Both the position numbers and the translations under genes were made by a program. Shown piece by piece: positions 46,370 through 57,644 of a stretch of DNA of 64,000 nt (position 1 is its first letter; every line of letters begins with the position of its first letter). Source of the DNA: Meconema thalassinum. Taxonomy: Eukaryota; Arthropoda; Insecta; Orthoptera; Tettigoniidae. The stretch lies in the NCBI GenBank assembly GCA_946902985.2, contig OX336395.1, forward strand, positions 289,659,065 through 289,723,064, written 5' to 3'. Under the pieces are notes generated by a model. That model was not told the DNA's origin and did not search any database. It was given only the letters and a program-made list of their open reading frames with translations.

Positions 46370-46665
46370 GTAAGTAAGTAACCATTACAGGATGGTATAG
46401 AGAAATCTAGACTTAAATGGTATGGACATGTAAAACGAATGGAGGAGAAGAGGATACCCAGGAGAGTACACGAGACGAAGTGGGAAGGAAAGAGACCGAG
46501 AGACAGGTGGCTGAAGGGGGTGGAAGAAAGCATGAAGAAGAGAGGAGAAGACTGGACAAGGGTGGAGGCTGAGAGATGGTGGGGAGACAGAAGACGTTGG
46601 AGAGGCTTGTGTTCCAAACAGACCCGGCCAGTGGCTGGAAACTGTGCAAGATGATGATGATGATG

Positions 46666-47435
46666 AATAAGCACCCCTTCCCTTCAAAATTGAAGTTAAC
46701 ATGAACGGCAAAAAGTGCACCAAGAAGTTAGCACTTTGATAGCCAGTGAGATCCTAGGGAAAGGATATTTTTTTTATTTTGGAGAAAGGTAAGGGTTCAA
46801 TTATAAATCTAAGAAAGGTTGAATATCTTTAATGGTTGCACAGATATACATATTTAAAACCCCCAGAGAACCTTAAGAGCAGAATGGCAGTAGTCTCAGA
46901 CCAGAAAGTGAGCATAGTTTTACATTGTCACCTGGCACTAATAGGGTTAACACATTGCACCTTATAGTACAGTGGCAGAAAAAAGTTGAAGACCACTCCA
47001 AAAATCTTATATACCTACAGGTTCAATACCATTGCTTGCAGATTAGTTTACCTACTTACACAACCGAAGATTTTGTCAGACGGCTTTGTAGCTGAAACGG
47101 CTGAAAGCAAAATTTTAAAGTACAGAAAAAGAAACTGTACAAAATAAACAAGGGGATAAGAGGAACAGAAGAGACTTACCAGAGAGTTAAGTTCCACTAC
47201 AAGACAATGCTAACACATGTAGAATTCACATGAAACACTACACTTGTTACCGATGGAAGCAGCATGGACTTGCACGGCAGATGTCTGATCTGGACACTCA
47301 AAATGTGAAAAGATAATGATTTAATATCACTGAAAATTATGTCTAATTTGTTTTTGTGTCATTTGCGAGTTACGAAGATCTATATGTTGCCTGCAGATCT
47401 AGACTGCAAGCCTCTCATCTTACGTTTGCCTGTTA
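46666..47435. other. Unassigned intergenic DNA
   Basis: No gene or repeat partner seen. ACAGTGGCAGAAAAAAGTTG near 46970 resembles a Tc1-type end but has no partner. Confidence 0.4.
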
Positions 47436-48396
47436 CCGTATTCCCTAGCAATATTGTTACATATTTTTAGCCTAAATTTCGTGGAAGAAAAACAGGCTGT
47501 GACGTTTATGTAAAGAATATTAAAGTCCAAAGAAGAAAAATCTCATTCTTTGCTTAATTTGTAATCCTTATTTCACTTTCATCAAGAACACCGTAGAATT
47601 CTTGTATTCTCTCATTGTGAACACCACGTGTGTAACATCACGCACAGGCCTCTGTTGCGATGATTCAACGGAAGTGGCCGATGCTAGACTGGCGCGGGTT
47701 ATCCCTTGCGAAGTTTCCGCCCATAGCAGTCGGGCCTGTTTTCACGTGGGCGAACTGGGGCTAGCAGGGCTCAATACGGATGCTTGTGGAAGCCCGTCAT
47801 TCCGAGGGCAACTCGCGGAAGTGATGAGTCCATACAAGTTTCACTCCCCTGGACTTGCACCGAACGCGACTGCCGTCTAGCGCACCATGTGCTGGCCTCT
47901 TCATAGCGTGAGTCATAGCCTGCAGTCTGAGACGAGACCCCTTTTTTTCTGACAAGGTCACCAGACCACAAATACACATATTTAGACCGTAGGCTTTCGC
48001 GGCAGGTGCCTAGTTTATCATCTAGGCTTACAGGATGGAGCTGCGTCGTGTATCGGTGATTGTTTCCCGACGTTTTGGCTGTCATTGCAGCAGCCTTAAT
48101 CATGGGTAGGTACGAGTTGGTGTCTGTACTCAAACTGACGGTTATTGCCAGCCAGAGGTGCTTCCTTGCCCAGCATTGATGTCATGCTGCTCCCCGATTG
48201 GTCCGCGCTTCTGGCAGTCGCGCGCTAGGAGAACTTTCCAAATACAAATATTTGGTTTCAAATATTCCCCAAGAAAATATGATATTATTCGAAATACAAA
48301 TATGATTTGCAATGATATTTTATAAACCAATTTGTTGTATTTGAAAAGTAGGTTGCAATGAATATGTATTGGCGATTAATATGCGAGGGAATACGG
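47436..48396. mobile_element. TIR element, family 3, copy C
   Basis: TA-flanked (47434-47435, 48397-48398). Ends CCGTATTCCCTAGCA and, inverted, CCGTATTCCCTCGCAT. Internal text ATAGCGTGAGTCATAGCCTGCAG and GAGACGAGA is shared with copy D at 51371-52113. No intact ORF. Confidence 0.8.
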
Positions 48397-48398
48397 TA

Positions 48399-48815
48399 TT
48401 CTTAGAAGAAAAGCAGAGTGTGATGATGCCAAGATTATATATATTTTTTTTTTAATATTATTATACACATAACTTGTGTTTTATGTACATATTATCACAT
48501 TTAACTTCAAGCTCTCTGTATAATTCTCGTATTTTCTTATTGGGAATAACACATCACCATGCATGGGTCTCTGTAGTGATATTTCCATGGAAGTGACTGC
48601 CACTAGCACAGCGCAAGTCATAGTGCGTAGAGACAGTGATAAGGCACTCCTTTGTCCCGACAAGGACACACCGATTTGAAAGCTTGTGGTAGTGCGTGCA
48701 ACCAACTGGTGCACAAATAAGAATATACTGCGAGGCGATTATGCCATGAAATTTAATAAACCAATTTTGTATTTGACAAGTAGGGTGTGACAATTATGCC
48801 AGGAATACTGCAACT
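48399..48815. mobile_element. Second, diverged family-3 copy (partial)
   Basis: Starts with AGAAGAAAAGCAGAGTGTGA right after copy C and parallels its left and right parts (…AACACATCACCATGCATGGG; …GACAAGTAGGGTGTGACAAT). Ends are degraded (GCCAGGAATACTG). Confidence 0.6.
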
Positions 48816-49441
48816 GGTCGCATGGAGGAACCTAAATCACAACATGAGGGACTAGCCCTGCATTATAATATAATATGAGGGTGGATCTGGTAAGTAAATG
48901 GTCAGGTTGGTGTTTTGTAACTTGGAATAGATCGATGTGGTATCACTAACGCTGTCCACAGACTAATAACACAGGATAATCGAGTGACCATCACCAATAT
49001 TTACAGTGATATGAAATCGTAATCTTCGCATGAAGAACCAAATCTGGTGTCCCTGGTTGAAACATTTCTGTTGTACATGAAAATGTGTGTGTGTCTCTTT
49101 AGTGTACTTGCAGGCAAGTTGCTCTTCCGCCCAATTTGTCTTTTCCCATGGAATAACTGGACATTTGTTTCAGCTAAGGAAGTAGTGGAAGTAAAAAAAA
49201 AAAAGAGAAGTTTATTTATGGTCTAGGTAAGAGATTTCGAGGATCTTCAGGAAAAAAATATTCAAAAAATGAGCGTAAGCATTCTCCATCAAGATGAAGA
49301 AATACTGGAAATCCAGAAAGTAGTCAATTGTCAGGAGGAAGAAAAAAAAAGGTGCACAAATAAGTCAGCTTGAAGTGGTGGTCCCCAACTTTCTTCGCAT
49401 CCTGTATACAAAATTTCTCACTGCAATGGATTGCTTCTCAC
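48816..49441. other. Unassigned DNA downstream of the host gene
   Basis: No gene or repeat pair recognised. Confidence 0.4.
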
Positions 49442-49447
49442 TTTATT
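49442..49447 (-). terminator. Polyadenylation signal of the SR-rich gene
   Basis: AATAAA on the minus strand, 31 bp after the stop codon at 49478-49480; gives a very short 3' UTR. Confidence 0.55.
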
Positions 49448-49477
49448 ATTACTGAACAGTTTGATATAGTACAGTGC

Positions 49478-49805
49478 CTAGTATTTATGCTTATGCTTGT
49501 GTTTGCGCGGTGGCGTTGAGGGCGACGAGTTTCTGTGTTTAGAACGGGGCGACAGAGAAGGTGACGAGCCTCGTCTTTTGCAGCGGGGAGGGGAAGGTGG
49601 CGAGTTCGAACCCGCCCGCCGCTTTGAGCGTGACGAGATGGGACTTCTCTTGAGGCGTGGTGGAGACGGCGGAGACGGCGGCCGATGTTTTATGCGTGGT
49701 GGTGACAACGACGCGGGCCCACGGGACTTCTTGCTGCTGCTGCTGCTGTGTGGTGACCGGGAGCGGTGAGATTTCCGAACAGACTGCGGGCTGCGGCTAC
49801 GAGAC
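49478..49805 (-). CDS. Last exon of an arginine/serine-rich splicing-type protein
   Basis: Starts at 49805 after an AG acceptor (complement at 49806-49807) and stops at TAG 49478-49480. Encodes SRSRSPQSVRKSHRSRSPH, a serine run, then repeats of the form S-P-P-S-P-P-R-x-K-R-R and S-P-R-S-K-H-R, and a terminal KHKHKHKY. RS repeats of this kind are found in splicing coactivators such as SRRM1; I cannot name the orthologue. The frame joins exactly to the 56739-56813 exon (AG|G codon). GC- and TCC/CGG-rich, unlike surrounding transposons. Confidence 0.72.
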
Positions 49806-50094
49806 CTGATAAGACAGTACAATAAAATATAACTTGGAAAGTCGAGAAAAGTGGTCATCATTGTAAATAAATAATAATAGTGAAACATTCATTAAGGTAA
49901 TACAATGTTATAACACAAGTTACAGTAAAAACCTTGATAATGTCAAGTGGTTGGAATGAAAAAGGAGGACTTCAAATTCATTATTATTTCCACTTTTCCA
50001 GCTGGCACTGTGCGGGTGAATATGGCGCCTCCCCACTCTCTTCTGTCCCTCTACCATTCCTCATAAGACAGTGTTCAAAGTTCAGTTTTTGTTG

Positions 50095-50440
50095 TCTTAT
50101 ACTCTTGAATATTGACGTGTTTGGGAATCGGTTACCTCTTCTTATTGGCAAGCAAAGTTTTGAGCGGGTTGAACATTTCAAATTCTTAGCAGTCGTGATT
50201 GATGAACAGAATCTTAGAGAAGTGGAAATTGAAGTTGGAATACAAAGTGTACTATTCTCTGCAGTTTTTATTGGGATCCAAATTTTTGACGAGAAATACA
50301 AAATTGAAAATTTACAATACCATCATTAGGCCAGTTCTAACTTATGGTGCAGAATCCTGGAGTTTAAAAAAACAGGAAGAACACCAGTTTCAGGTTTTCG
50401 AAAATAAAGTGTATAGAAAAATTTTTGGACAATTTTTTGA
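50095..50440 (+). mobile_element. LINE RT C-terminal fragment
   Basis: SFERVEHFKFLAVVIDEQN, then YNTIIRPVLTYGAESWSL and VFENKVYRKIFG: the thumb region of an RTE-like element with frame breaks. Lies in the large intron of the host gene. Confidence 0.7.
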
Positions 50441-51370
50441 CTCTGCATCTCAAAGCTGGAATTCTTCTTCTTTCCCTTTACATCATTCCCACTCTTATGT
50501 GGGGTCGATGTTTCTGACAGCTCTCCTCCATTTAGCCCGGTCATACCGTGACCTACGTTATAATACAAGGCCTGGAAATGACGCGCCAGACAACAATACG
50601 AGTGATGGTTCAAACTTATTCCGCACTTTGCCGCAAGGTTCGCTTTCTGGCGCCCTTATTCGTATCGATTTTATAACGTACAATGTGATTTGTATCTTTG
50701 TATATGACTGGTGAAGCGTGTCGCATTACTTTTTAAGGGCAGTAGACTATTTTTTGACTGATATTGAGATGGGTGCTAAGTGGTCTTTATGAGGAAGACG
50801 TAGTAAAAAGCAAGTTTTATTCCAATGAACTATAGTAAATGTGGCATGCATATGGGGTAAACACCTTAGTTTAAATTCACGGAATATTTTTTGTAGAGTA
50901 ACTTACGAGCAAATTCTAGTTACGATTGTGTTTATAAAAAATGGTGAATTGTAGCATGCCGTGTTGTATATCTCGTCAAGTTAAAGGCAATAGATAAATT
51001 CTCATTAAACGATCACTTACGGAGACAATTGGTTCCGTTTCACGTCAGGGGGAAATCCAGGGTCTTCATGGACACCAAGAGAGTCTTTTACAATATTTGT
51101 AACAAGCATTTCAAGGATTCCAATCATGGTAGCCTATAAGTAGACTCCTACAAAGAGAACGCTCTTACTGAACGCATGGGTTTTGAGGACTACACCGAAC
51201 ATAAACAAGTACAAATAAATAGGCATACATGCGAAAGAGGTTCTGGTAATTTAAATATTACGGAAGACTGTTCTGATTAACGAATTGAGGGAAACTATGA
51301 TCAAGCACTTGTTAGTATAGGAACACAATGTTCTACAATAAAGCTAACTCATGGGAAGTCAACAAAATTA

Positions 51371-52113
51371 CCGTATTTCCTCGAGTTTGTCCTGACGTTG
51401 CTGTGAATGAAGGTTTTGTTTGAATAAAATCAACCTCCGATTCAATGATTTCATTTTAGTTCTATACACTGCATCTTTTTTTAGTGCCCTCTTTAGTGCC
51501 TAAAATTTGTGGAAAAACGCAGGGTGCGACGATTATGCGAAGAATATTTAAGTTCAAAGAATACCGGTATACTGTATCATTATTTGCTGCACGAGCCAGT
51601 CATTCAGAGACAGGCTTCTTTCTTCTAACAAAGTAACGACAGGTTAAAGCTCGCGGAATGTGCTGGCGAAGCTGGCCGCTCGCGTCACAGTTCATAGCCT
51701 ACAGACATAGAGACGAGATTACTTTCTCCTGAAACATTACGCCAGATTAGACCTATAAGCTCGCGGAATGTGTGCTGGCCGCTCGCGTCACGGTTCATAG
51801 CCTGCAGGCATAAAGACGAGATTACTTTCTCCTGACAAGATCACGCCAGATTATACACTCGTGGAATGTGCTAAGTGACAAAGCTTGCCGCTCGCGTCAC
51901 AGTTCATAGCCCGCAAGCATAAAGACGAGATATTTTTCTTCTGACAAAGTCGCGCCAGGTTATAAAGTCGCAGTAGCATGTGCAACTGACTGGCACACAA
52001 ATATGAATATGCTAATCGCAGATTATGCGATGAAATTTTATAAACCTATTTTAGTGTATGAAAAGTGGGGTGCGACGATTACGCGGTGGGTACGATTATG
52101 CGAGGAAATATGG
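51371..52113. mobile_element. TIR element, family 3, copy D
   Basis: TA-flanked (51369-51370, 52114-52115). Ends CCGTATTTCCTCG and, inverted, CCATATTTCCTCGCATAATC. Interior has three ~100-115-bp repeats (GCTCGCGGAATGTG...GCCGCTCGCGTCAC...GACGAGAT) at about 51645-51980. Its left part (51383-51495) is an inverted copy of flanking P-like gene sequence. Confidence 0.85.
51383..51495 (-). repeat. Inverted copy of 52120-52232
   Basis: 113 bp that are the reverse complement of 52120-52232 with about 4 mismatches. Confidence 0.95.
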
Positions 52114-52701
52114 TAAAATTAAAGAGGGCACTAAAAAAAGATGCAGTGTATAGAACTAAAATGAAATCATTGAATCGGAGGTTGATATTATTAAAACAAA
52201 ACTTACATTCACAGCAACGTCAGGACAAACTCTATGTTCAAATATCGAAGCTCACGAGTGAATCGGATCGTGGGGACTTGAAAGGTTTCTTACTTGAACA
52301 AATTCGAACTTTCACGAAACAAAAGTGTATCCTAAATACAATGAAACAATCAAAATGTTTAATAAATCACCGTCCATTTACCGCGTATTGAGATATATAA
52401 ATATTTTACAACTTCCTTATCCACGAACACTGAAAACTTGTAAGGGGCAGATAAGTTCGCTGTTCCTCCCATTAAAACAACAATAACTACATTGGGTACA
52501 CGAACGGAGAGTTGAATGTCACGTCACTTAAAAAAGCTAGGTTGATAGCTGAAGAAAAGTCACTGACTCACGATAATGAGAAGGTTGGTTCATCAATCAT
52601 TAATGAAATGGCCATAGCGTTTAGAAAATTTTACAACAAGAATTTAGACATGTTTCTTGGCATTAGTGATACGGAGAAAGATGCAATTGGAATCGAACAT
52701 A

Positions 52702-53668
52702 CCGTATTTGCTCGCGTATATCTCGCCCCCGCGTATATCTCGCACCCCATTTTTTTATTTGAAATTTCAGGGGGAAAAAAGTACTTGCATATATCTCGCA
52801 TTTTTAACTGACACCATCATATAAAAGACCGTAATAACCTTGAGGTAGAAACACGTTCGATTTAGCGCGCCACAACAGTCCTCATTGTTCAGGAACTTAC
52901 CCGAAGCGTTACTAACAGGAAGAGCGAGCAACAACGAGTTGATCCGAACTCCGATACGAGCCGATTAGGGATCGAGGCGCCGCGTGCATGCGCAACGTGA
53001 GTGTTATGTTAGCACGCTGTACATCGTCAGTCTTCGGCCGCGGTTGGCTAAATTCACCGCCTTGAAACCCGTTCGAATTAGCGATTAGCGCGCCACGTCA
53101 GTAGGCCTACTGTTACATCGCAGAGAAACTCAGTTCAGTCTCCTCGAATCTCAATGATTTCGTCTTTACGCATTGCGTCGCATCAGAGCTCGGCCGCGTG
53201 CAAGCATACGGCGCAGCGTTAGTGTTAGCACGCTGTACATCGTTCGCCGCGTCTGGCTAAATTCGCCGCCTTGAGACACGTTCGAATTAGCGATTAGCGC
53301 GTCACGTCAGTTGCGGAAGTAGGCGTACTGTTACATCGCAGAGAAACGCAGTTCAGTCTTCTCGAATCTCAATGATTTCATCTTTACGCATTGCGTCGCA
53401 TCAGAGCTCGGCCGCATGCAAGCATACGGCGCAACGTGAGTGTTAGCACGCTGTACATCGTTCGCCGCAGTTGGTTAAATTCGCCGCCTTGAGACACGTT
53501 CGAATTAGCGATTAGTGCGCCACAACAGTTGCGCAAGTAGGCCTACTGTTACATCGCAAATTTTGTGTTTTTTCGGGAATACAATCATTCCCCGCGTATA
53601 TCTCGCACCGAAAATTTTCACACATATTTTCGGTCAAAAAAGTGCGAGATATACGCGAGCAAATACGG
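52702..53668. mobile_element. Satellite-bearing TIR element, copy B
   Basis: TA-flanked (52700-52701, 53669-53670). Ends CCGTATTTGCTCGCGTATAT at both sides. Same family as copy A; contains about 2.5 units of the satellite (GTTCGAATTAGCG at ~53071, 53280, 53499), here ~210-220 bp apart because of deletions. Confidence 0.9.
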
Positions 53669-54080
53669 TAAATTGGCTAGAAAATTACAATGCATACTGT
53701 ACTGTTGAACGGCCTGTCATTCTTCTACAGGATGCCAGGATACATATTTAAAGTTACCTCGATAAAGAGATGAGACTTAAGAAAGAAACGTCAAGTTTTG
53801 GTGCTAACTACTTCATCAACCGTGTCCTGCATTCGATTTTTAATCAGTGCCGGCTACCATTATGTGATTATGCGGAATCTCTCAAGTGACGATATACAAC
53901 TGCTCTTCAGTCACCTGAGATATAAGGGAGGTAATAATGACATGATGGGCGTGAGATCATGCCTGCATGCCATCAAGTCAGAATATTGCAGAGGAATTAT
54001 CACATCTTCTAGAAGTGGAAATGTGGAACTACGGGAAGATGCAGTCGCAACAGGTGCCTTGACCAAGTTTCTGTAGTCTA

Positions 54081-54985
54081 AATGGTCGCGGAAGGTGCAA
54101 AACATGGCTGGTGCTACAGAAACACCCCAGCATTCAGCACATGTATTGCAGATTCTTAAAAGCCCTATTCAAGGAAAGAACATGGGGCATATAGGCTATA
54201 AAAACACTATGATTTACATAAACCGTATTTTAGCATTGATATCTCTGTTTTAAGAAAAGACGGCGTCTCTATCTTCCATTTCAATTCCATTAGTACAAGT
54301 GGCAGAAGAGGGTTAGTTTACAGGAAATATCAGCTCGAGCAATTTCAAATCCATCATTAAGATTAATACATTTTCAAGACATGGGGGGGATTAAACTATC
54401 CCAATGTTTCTTGTATGTCTCTATTGGAAACAATTCCTCACTTGAACAGACGTAAATTTCATGTCTCAAAAATATTTAGCGTCTCATTTCACTAATATTA
54501 TTTTAACTGATATACACAAAATGTGTGAAGTGTATATTGACAAGTAACTTTGCGTCCTTCATATGCAAAATTTGTCAAGGCCACTTCTAAAGAATATTGG
54601 TTTAAACCACACGCAATGACAATAGTAGTGCAACGTTTCTGATTCTAAGAAAAAAAAGCTACTGGACAGCAAGATTCTTTAAGTGAAGTGAAATACAGCC
54701 AAGAGTATTAATCATTTGGAGGAAACTGGAGTAAAACAGATAAGAAATACTAAGAAAACATGTGTTTAGTGTATTCGAGTTGCATTTAATGCACTGTCAG
54801 CAGCAGACAACTAGGGCGTTGAACCGCAATCCTAGTGGCGTAAAGTGGAACTACCAGTTTGGCGCTCCAAGTCCCTGCTCTATTTCCAGGTTTTGAGTAT
54901 AACGTAGGCCACGGGTCATACACATCCTCTTCCGACAACTGTTTTTCTCTGAGGTCCTCCTGTACACAATCCATCACACTCACTA
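54081..54985. other. Unassigned intronic DNA
   Basis: Nothing recognised. Confidence 0.4.
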
Positions 54986-54989
54986 TCAC

Positions 54990-55250
54990 AGCACTCAACA
55001 TGATTAACTCCAGAAGACTTCAATGGGTTGGACATGGAAGATGATAGGATGGTCTTACAAATCTTTAAAGAAGAACCAAGAGGAAAAAGGCCAGTAGGAA
55101 GACTACGAAGTTCCTGGAAAAATGACATCTCCAAACTTTGTAGACATCTGAATGTGGATAACTGGCAAGAACTCGACCATAGTAAGAGTTCAGTGGAGGC
55201 ATTTTGTGAGATCAGCGCGGGATCTTCGTGTCCCATAGAAGCCTTCTGAG
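54990..55250 (+). mobile_element. LINE C-terminal remnant
   Basis: NSRRLQWVGHG then VLQIFKEEPRGKRPVGRLRSSWKND: the basic C-terminal motif of RTE-like LINEs (L-x-W-x-G-H ... G-K-R-P-x-G-R-x-R-x2-W). Short and out of frame at the junction. Confidence 0.68.
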
Positions 55251-55366
55251 TGAGTGTGAGCAATTTATTATTACGAATATTTCACCAAGGCATACATTTT
55301 GAACGTATCTTGGCCTAATAATTGGTTAGAAGTCATGATACAGGTAGTTTAAAAAATCGCTAGTTA

Positions 55367-56618
55367 CCGTATATACTCGAATACCACCCGCACATTTTTT
55401 AACAAATTCGGACGTGAAAAATTAGGGTGCGGGTCTTATTTGAGTCATCGAAATTTTAAAGATTTAAATTGCCCGCCACGTGCGAAATCGGGTGTTGCGA
55501 GTATCCGCTAGATGGTGCTAGGACTTCTTCCGGCTATAACTTTGTTTTACCGTAAGCACGAGGCATCATACAGTCACGCGCACGTTCTCCGAGTGTAAAC
55601 ATGAATGCTGCGAAGCGTTTGCGGTCATTTACTGTGAGTGAGAAATTGAAAGTTGTGAGGGAAGCTGAAGTTATTGGAAATCGTGCCGCCGGTAGGAAAT
55701 ATGATATTGATGAGTCATGTATTCGTGATTGAGCGGGATGACGTCTATGCTACAACCACTGGATGTCTGTGTGAACCGCCCGTTCAAAGCAGCCTTGAAA
55801 CAGCTGCATACGGAGCGGATGGCGGCCGATAAGCACACACCGACTCCAACTAGTCGTATTCAGCGCCCGAAAGTTCAGCTGCTGTGTTCGTGGATTTTGA
55901 TGGCATGGAATCGTATCTCTGGATATCTCATACGGAAGAGCTTCAAGAAATGTAGTATTTCGAATGCTATGGATGGCAGTGATGACATTTAGTGGGAAAG
56001 TGATGGTGATAAAAGTTCCAAAGTTGGTACTTCTGATGACGATGAATGAAGTGTTAGAGTACTTTTATTTGTATTTTTAATTGTTCCTGTGTGTTATTTT
56101 AGGACGACTTCAAAACTGTTGGATACTATTTTGTAGAAATGCTATTCTGTTTATTTAGTAAAAATTGTAAATAGCTTTTAGCAAACTTTTTTTTTTTTTT
56201 TTAATTTAGTTCTTCAAAATCAGAGCCTCAGTGGCTTAGGCGGCAGCACGCCGGCCTCTCACCGCTGGGTCCGTGGTTCAAATCCCGGTCACTCCATGTG
56301 AGATCTGTGCCGGACAAAACGGAGGCAGACAGGTTTTTCTCCGGGTACTCCGGTTTTCCCTGTCAAAATTTCATTCCAGCAACACTCTCCACAATCATTT
56401 CATTTCATCTGTCATTCATTTAATCATTGCCCCAGAGGAGTGCGTCAGGCCTCGGCAGCCGGCACAGTTCATATCCTCGCCGCTAGATGGGAGCTTCATT
56501 CATTCCATTCCAGACCCGGTCGGAGACTGGAAGCAGGCTGTGGATTTTCATTTTTCATTTTCTTCAAAATCAGGGTGGGGGTCTTATTCAGGGGCGGGTC
56601 GTATTCGAGTAAATACGG
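55367..56618 (+). mobile_element. Internally deleted pogo element, copy 1 (carries a SINE)
   Basis: TA-flanked (55365-55366, 56619-56620). Ends CCGTATATACTCGAATACC and, inverted, CCGTATTTACTCGAATACG. Coding remnant: helix-turn-helix MNAAKRLRSFTVSEKLKVV (55601) to SCIRD, a stop, then MTSMLQPLDVCVNRPFKAAL and RISGYLIRKSFKKCSISNA (to 55992), the C-terminal part of a pogo DDE transposase. The D-D catalytic region is deleted. Without its SINE (350 bp with duplication) it is ~902 bp, matching copy 2. Confidence 0.88.
56211..56573 (+). mobile_element. tRNA-derived SINE, second family, copy 2 (full length)
   Basis: Element 56224-56560 flanked by the perfect 13-bp duplication TCTTCAAAATCAG (56211-56223, 56561-56573). 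tRNA-like head: AGTGGCTTAGGCGGC as box A, GTGGTTCAAATCCCGG as box B, then TTTCTCCGGGTACTCCGG and a shared 3' part. Copy 1 (36893) lacks the first ~17 bp. Confidence 0.92.
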
Positions 56619-56738
56619 TACTGTTCCGAGTTATCTGAAATGGTTTGGATGTTAAAACTTTTATGGGACCTTTGAATTGACATAAAAAAAGTGCAGCCAA
56701 CATTACGGTAAGAGATTCCCCACAGCACACACACTGAC

Positions 56739-56813
56739 CTGTAGGAACGTTTGCTTGGCTGCGGGCTGCCGGACGAGCTGCGAGAACGCTTGGTCTTGGA
56801 TCTCGAACTGGAT
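56739..56813 (-). CDS. Internal 75-bp exon of the SR-rich gene
   Basis: AG acceptor (complement at 56814-56815) and GTCAGT donor (56738-56733). Encodes SSRSKTKRSRSSSGSPQPSK and SY with two bases left over, matching the incoming phase of the 49805 exon and the outgoing phase of the 59777 exon. 75 bp is a multiple of three, so skipping would keep frame. Confidence 0.72.
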
Positions 56814-57276
56814 CTACAATCAAAATGCAGCTGGTGTTTCCAATCTCCATACATACAATGATTTAATAACAATGATACACTGTAATTAAGAAGAGACACG
56901 TGGATAGTACCATAATTTCTGAAAAAGATCAAATAGTTTGTACAAATCTATCGTTATCTCCACACTATTAGTTATGATCACTATTAAAGTAGGGCATTTT
57001 TTGGATTATGCCTTTCGACCTTCAAGCAGTCATCATCAGATCCTGATCACTGGGTTGAGGTATACATTTATATACAAACATACCTGCCAACCTATAAAAC
57101 CAAAAATAAGGAAAATTCAGGGAGATGCAAATAGTGCATATCAGCTCACCAAAATATACCTCAAAATGAAGGGTATAAATAGGCATTCGACATTTATTAT
57201 CCCATCACTTTCACTTTTAATACCAAAATCTCTCTCTCTCTCTTTTTTTTTTTTTTTTTTTTTGCAATACACAGTG

Positions 57277-57512
57277 AGCTGCCAGAATAGGATTGACAGT
57301 TCTCGCCTCGCCATGTGATCTGATAACGAGGTTCCCAAACTGTACAAGCCAGAGATACAGCTGACCAGGCAGTGAAGCACGTGGGCTGTAATATTGCAAC
57401 GCAGAGTATTATGACATCAACTATGCGAACATGCATTGGTCAAGAGGGCGAGGGGTGATGAATGACGTGGAATTTCCGACCAAATGTCAATCCTATTCAG
57501 GCAGCTCACAGA
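57277..57512. repeat. Short foldback, ~28-bp arms
   Basis: GTGAGCTGCCAGAATAGGAT (57275-) is the inverse of ATCCTATTCAGGCAGCTCAC (~57490-57509), with flanking bases also paired; ~235 bp overall. Confidence 0.7.
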
Positions 57513-57644
57513 GTATACACTTGACATTTTCATAATGCTTCTTTGGTTTCGAAATATCACTTTTTCCACCATGTGATATAAAAAAACATCACATCGAAAA
57601 ACGGCACAAAATTCAAAACAAAACTCAATCAATCTGAAAACTCC

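Larger units (their letters stand above)
42951..46391 (+). mobile_element. Near full-length RTE-like LINE with TSD AACCATTACAGG
   Basis: Element 42963-46379 flanked by a perfect 12-bp duplication (42951-42962, 46380-46391), ending in TAAG repeats. About 3.4 kb, the usual RTE length, with a single endonuclease-RT frame. It is inserted in a 3' segment of an older RTE-like LINE. Confidence 0.92.
40585..46665 (+). mobile_element. RTE-like LINE split by a TIR element and by a younger LINE
   Basis: Three segments: ~40585-41036, 42507-42962 and 46392-46665. Segment 1: GFRAGRSTVDLIFAV equivalents (with a TVDLIF run near 40615), MAFLDIEKAYDSV, GLKQGSALSPLLFIVVMDDI and VFADDL. Segment 2: SEMVITTRKKERTT, YLGSLIQDNG, PILTYASETW. 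Segment 3: KWYGHVKRMEEKRIPRR and GKRPRDRWLKGVEESMKKRG, then (GAT)n at 46651-46665. Protein order is continuous across both insertions. Confidence 0.85.
50940..54080 (+). pseudogene. P-element/THAP9-like transposase pseudogene
   Basis: Pieces in order: a THAP-like zinc finger start (MVNCSMPCCIS at 50942) ending NICNKHFKDSN (~51095), a basic coiled coil LKRALKKDAVYRTKMKSLN (52124-52390), then LPYPRTLKTC (~52410-52440), LDMFLGISDTEKDAIGIEH (to 52698), and after the inserted element a C-terminal piece LSSDDIQLLFSHLRYKGGNND (~53880-53940), which matches the conserved end of P and THAP9 transposases. Two TIR elements interrupt it (51371-52113, 52702-53668). The central RNase H-like domain is mostly missing and stops are frequent. 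It lies in an intron of the SR-rich gene, opposite strand. Confidence 0.72.

Noticed and set aside
46965..47005. Tc1-type terminus ACAGTGGCAGAAAAAAG
   Set aside because: No matching inverted partner or transposase nearby.
47602..47880. 92-codon ORF
   Set aside because: Lies wholly inside a TIR element's non-coding interior shared with copy D, where the frame is not kept.
49497..49769. Plus-strand glycine/arginine-rich ORF
   Set aside because: Antisense of the SR-rich exon, which has splice sites and phase support.
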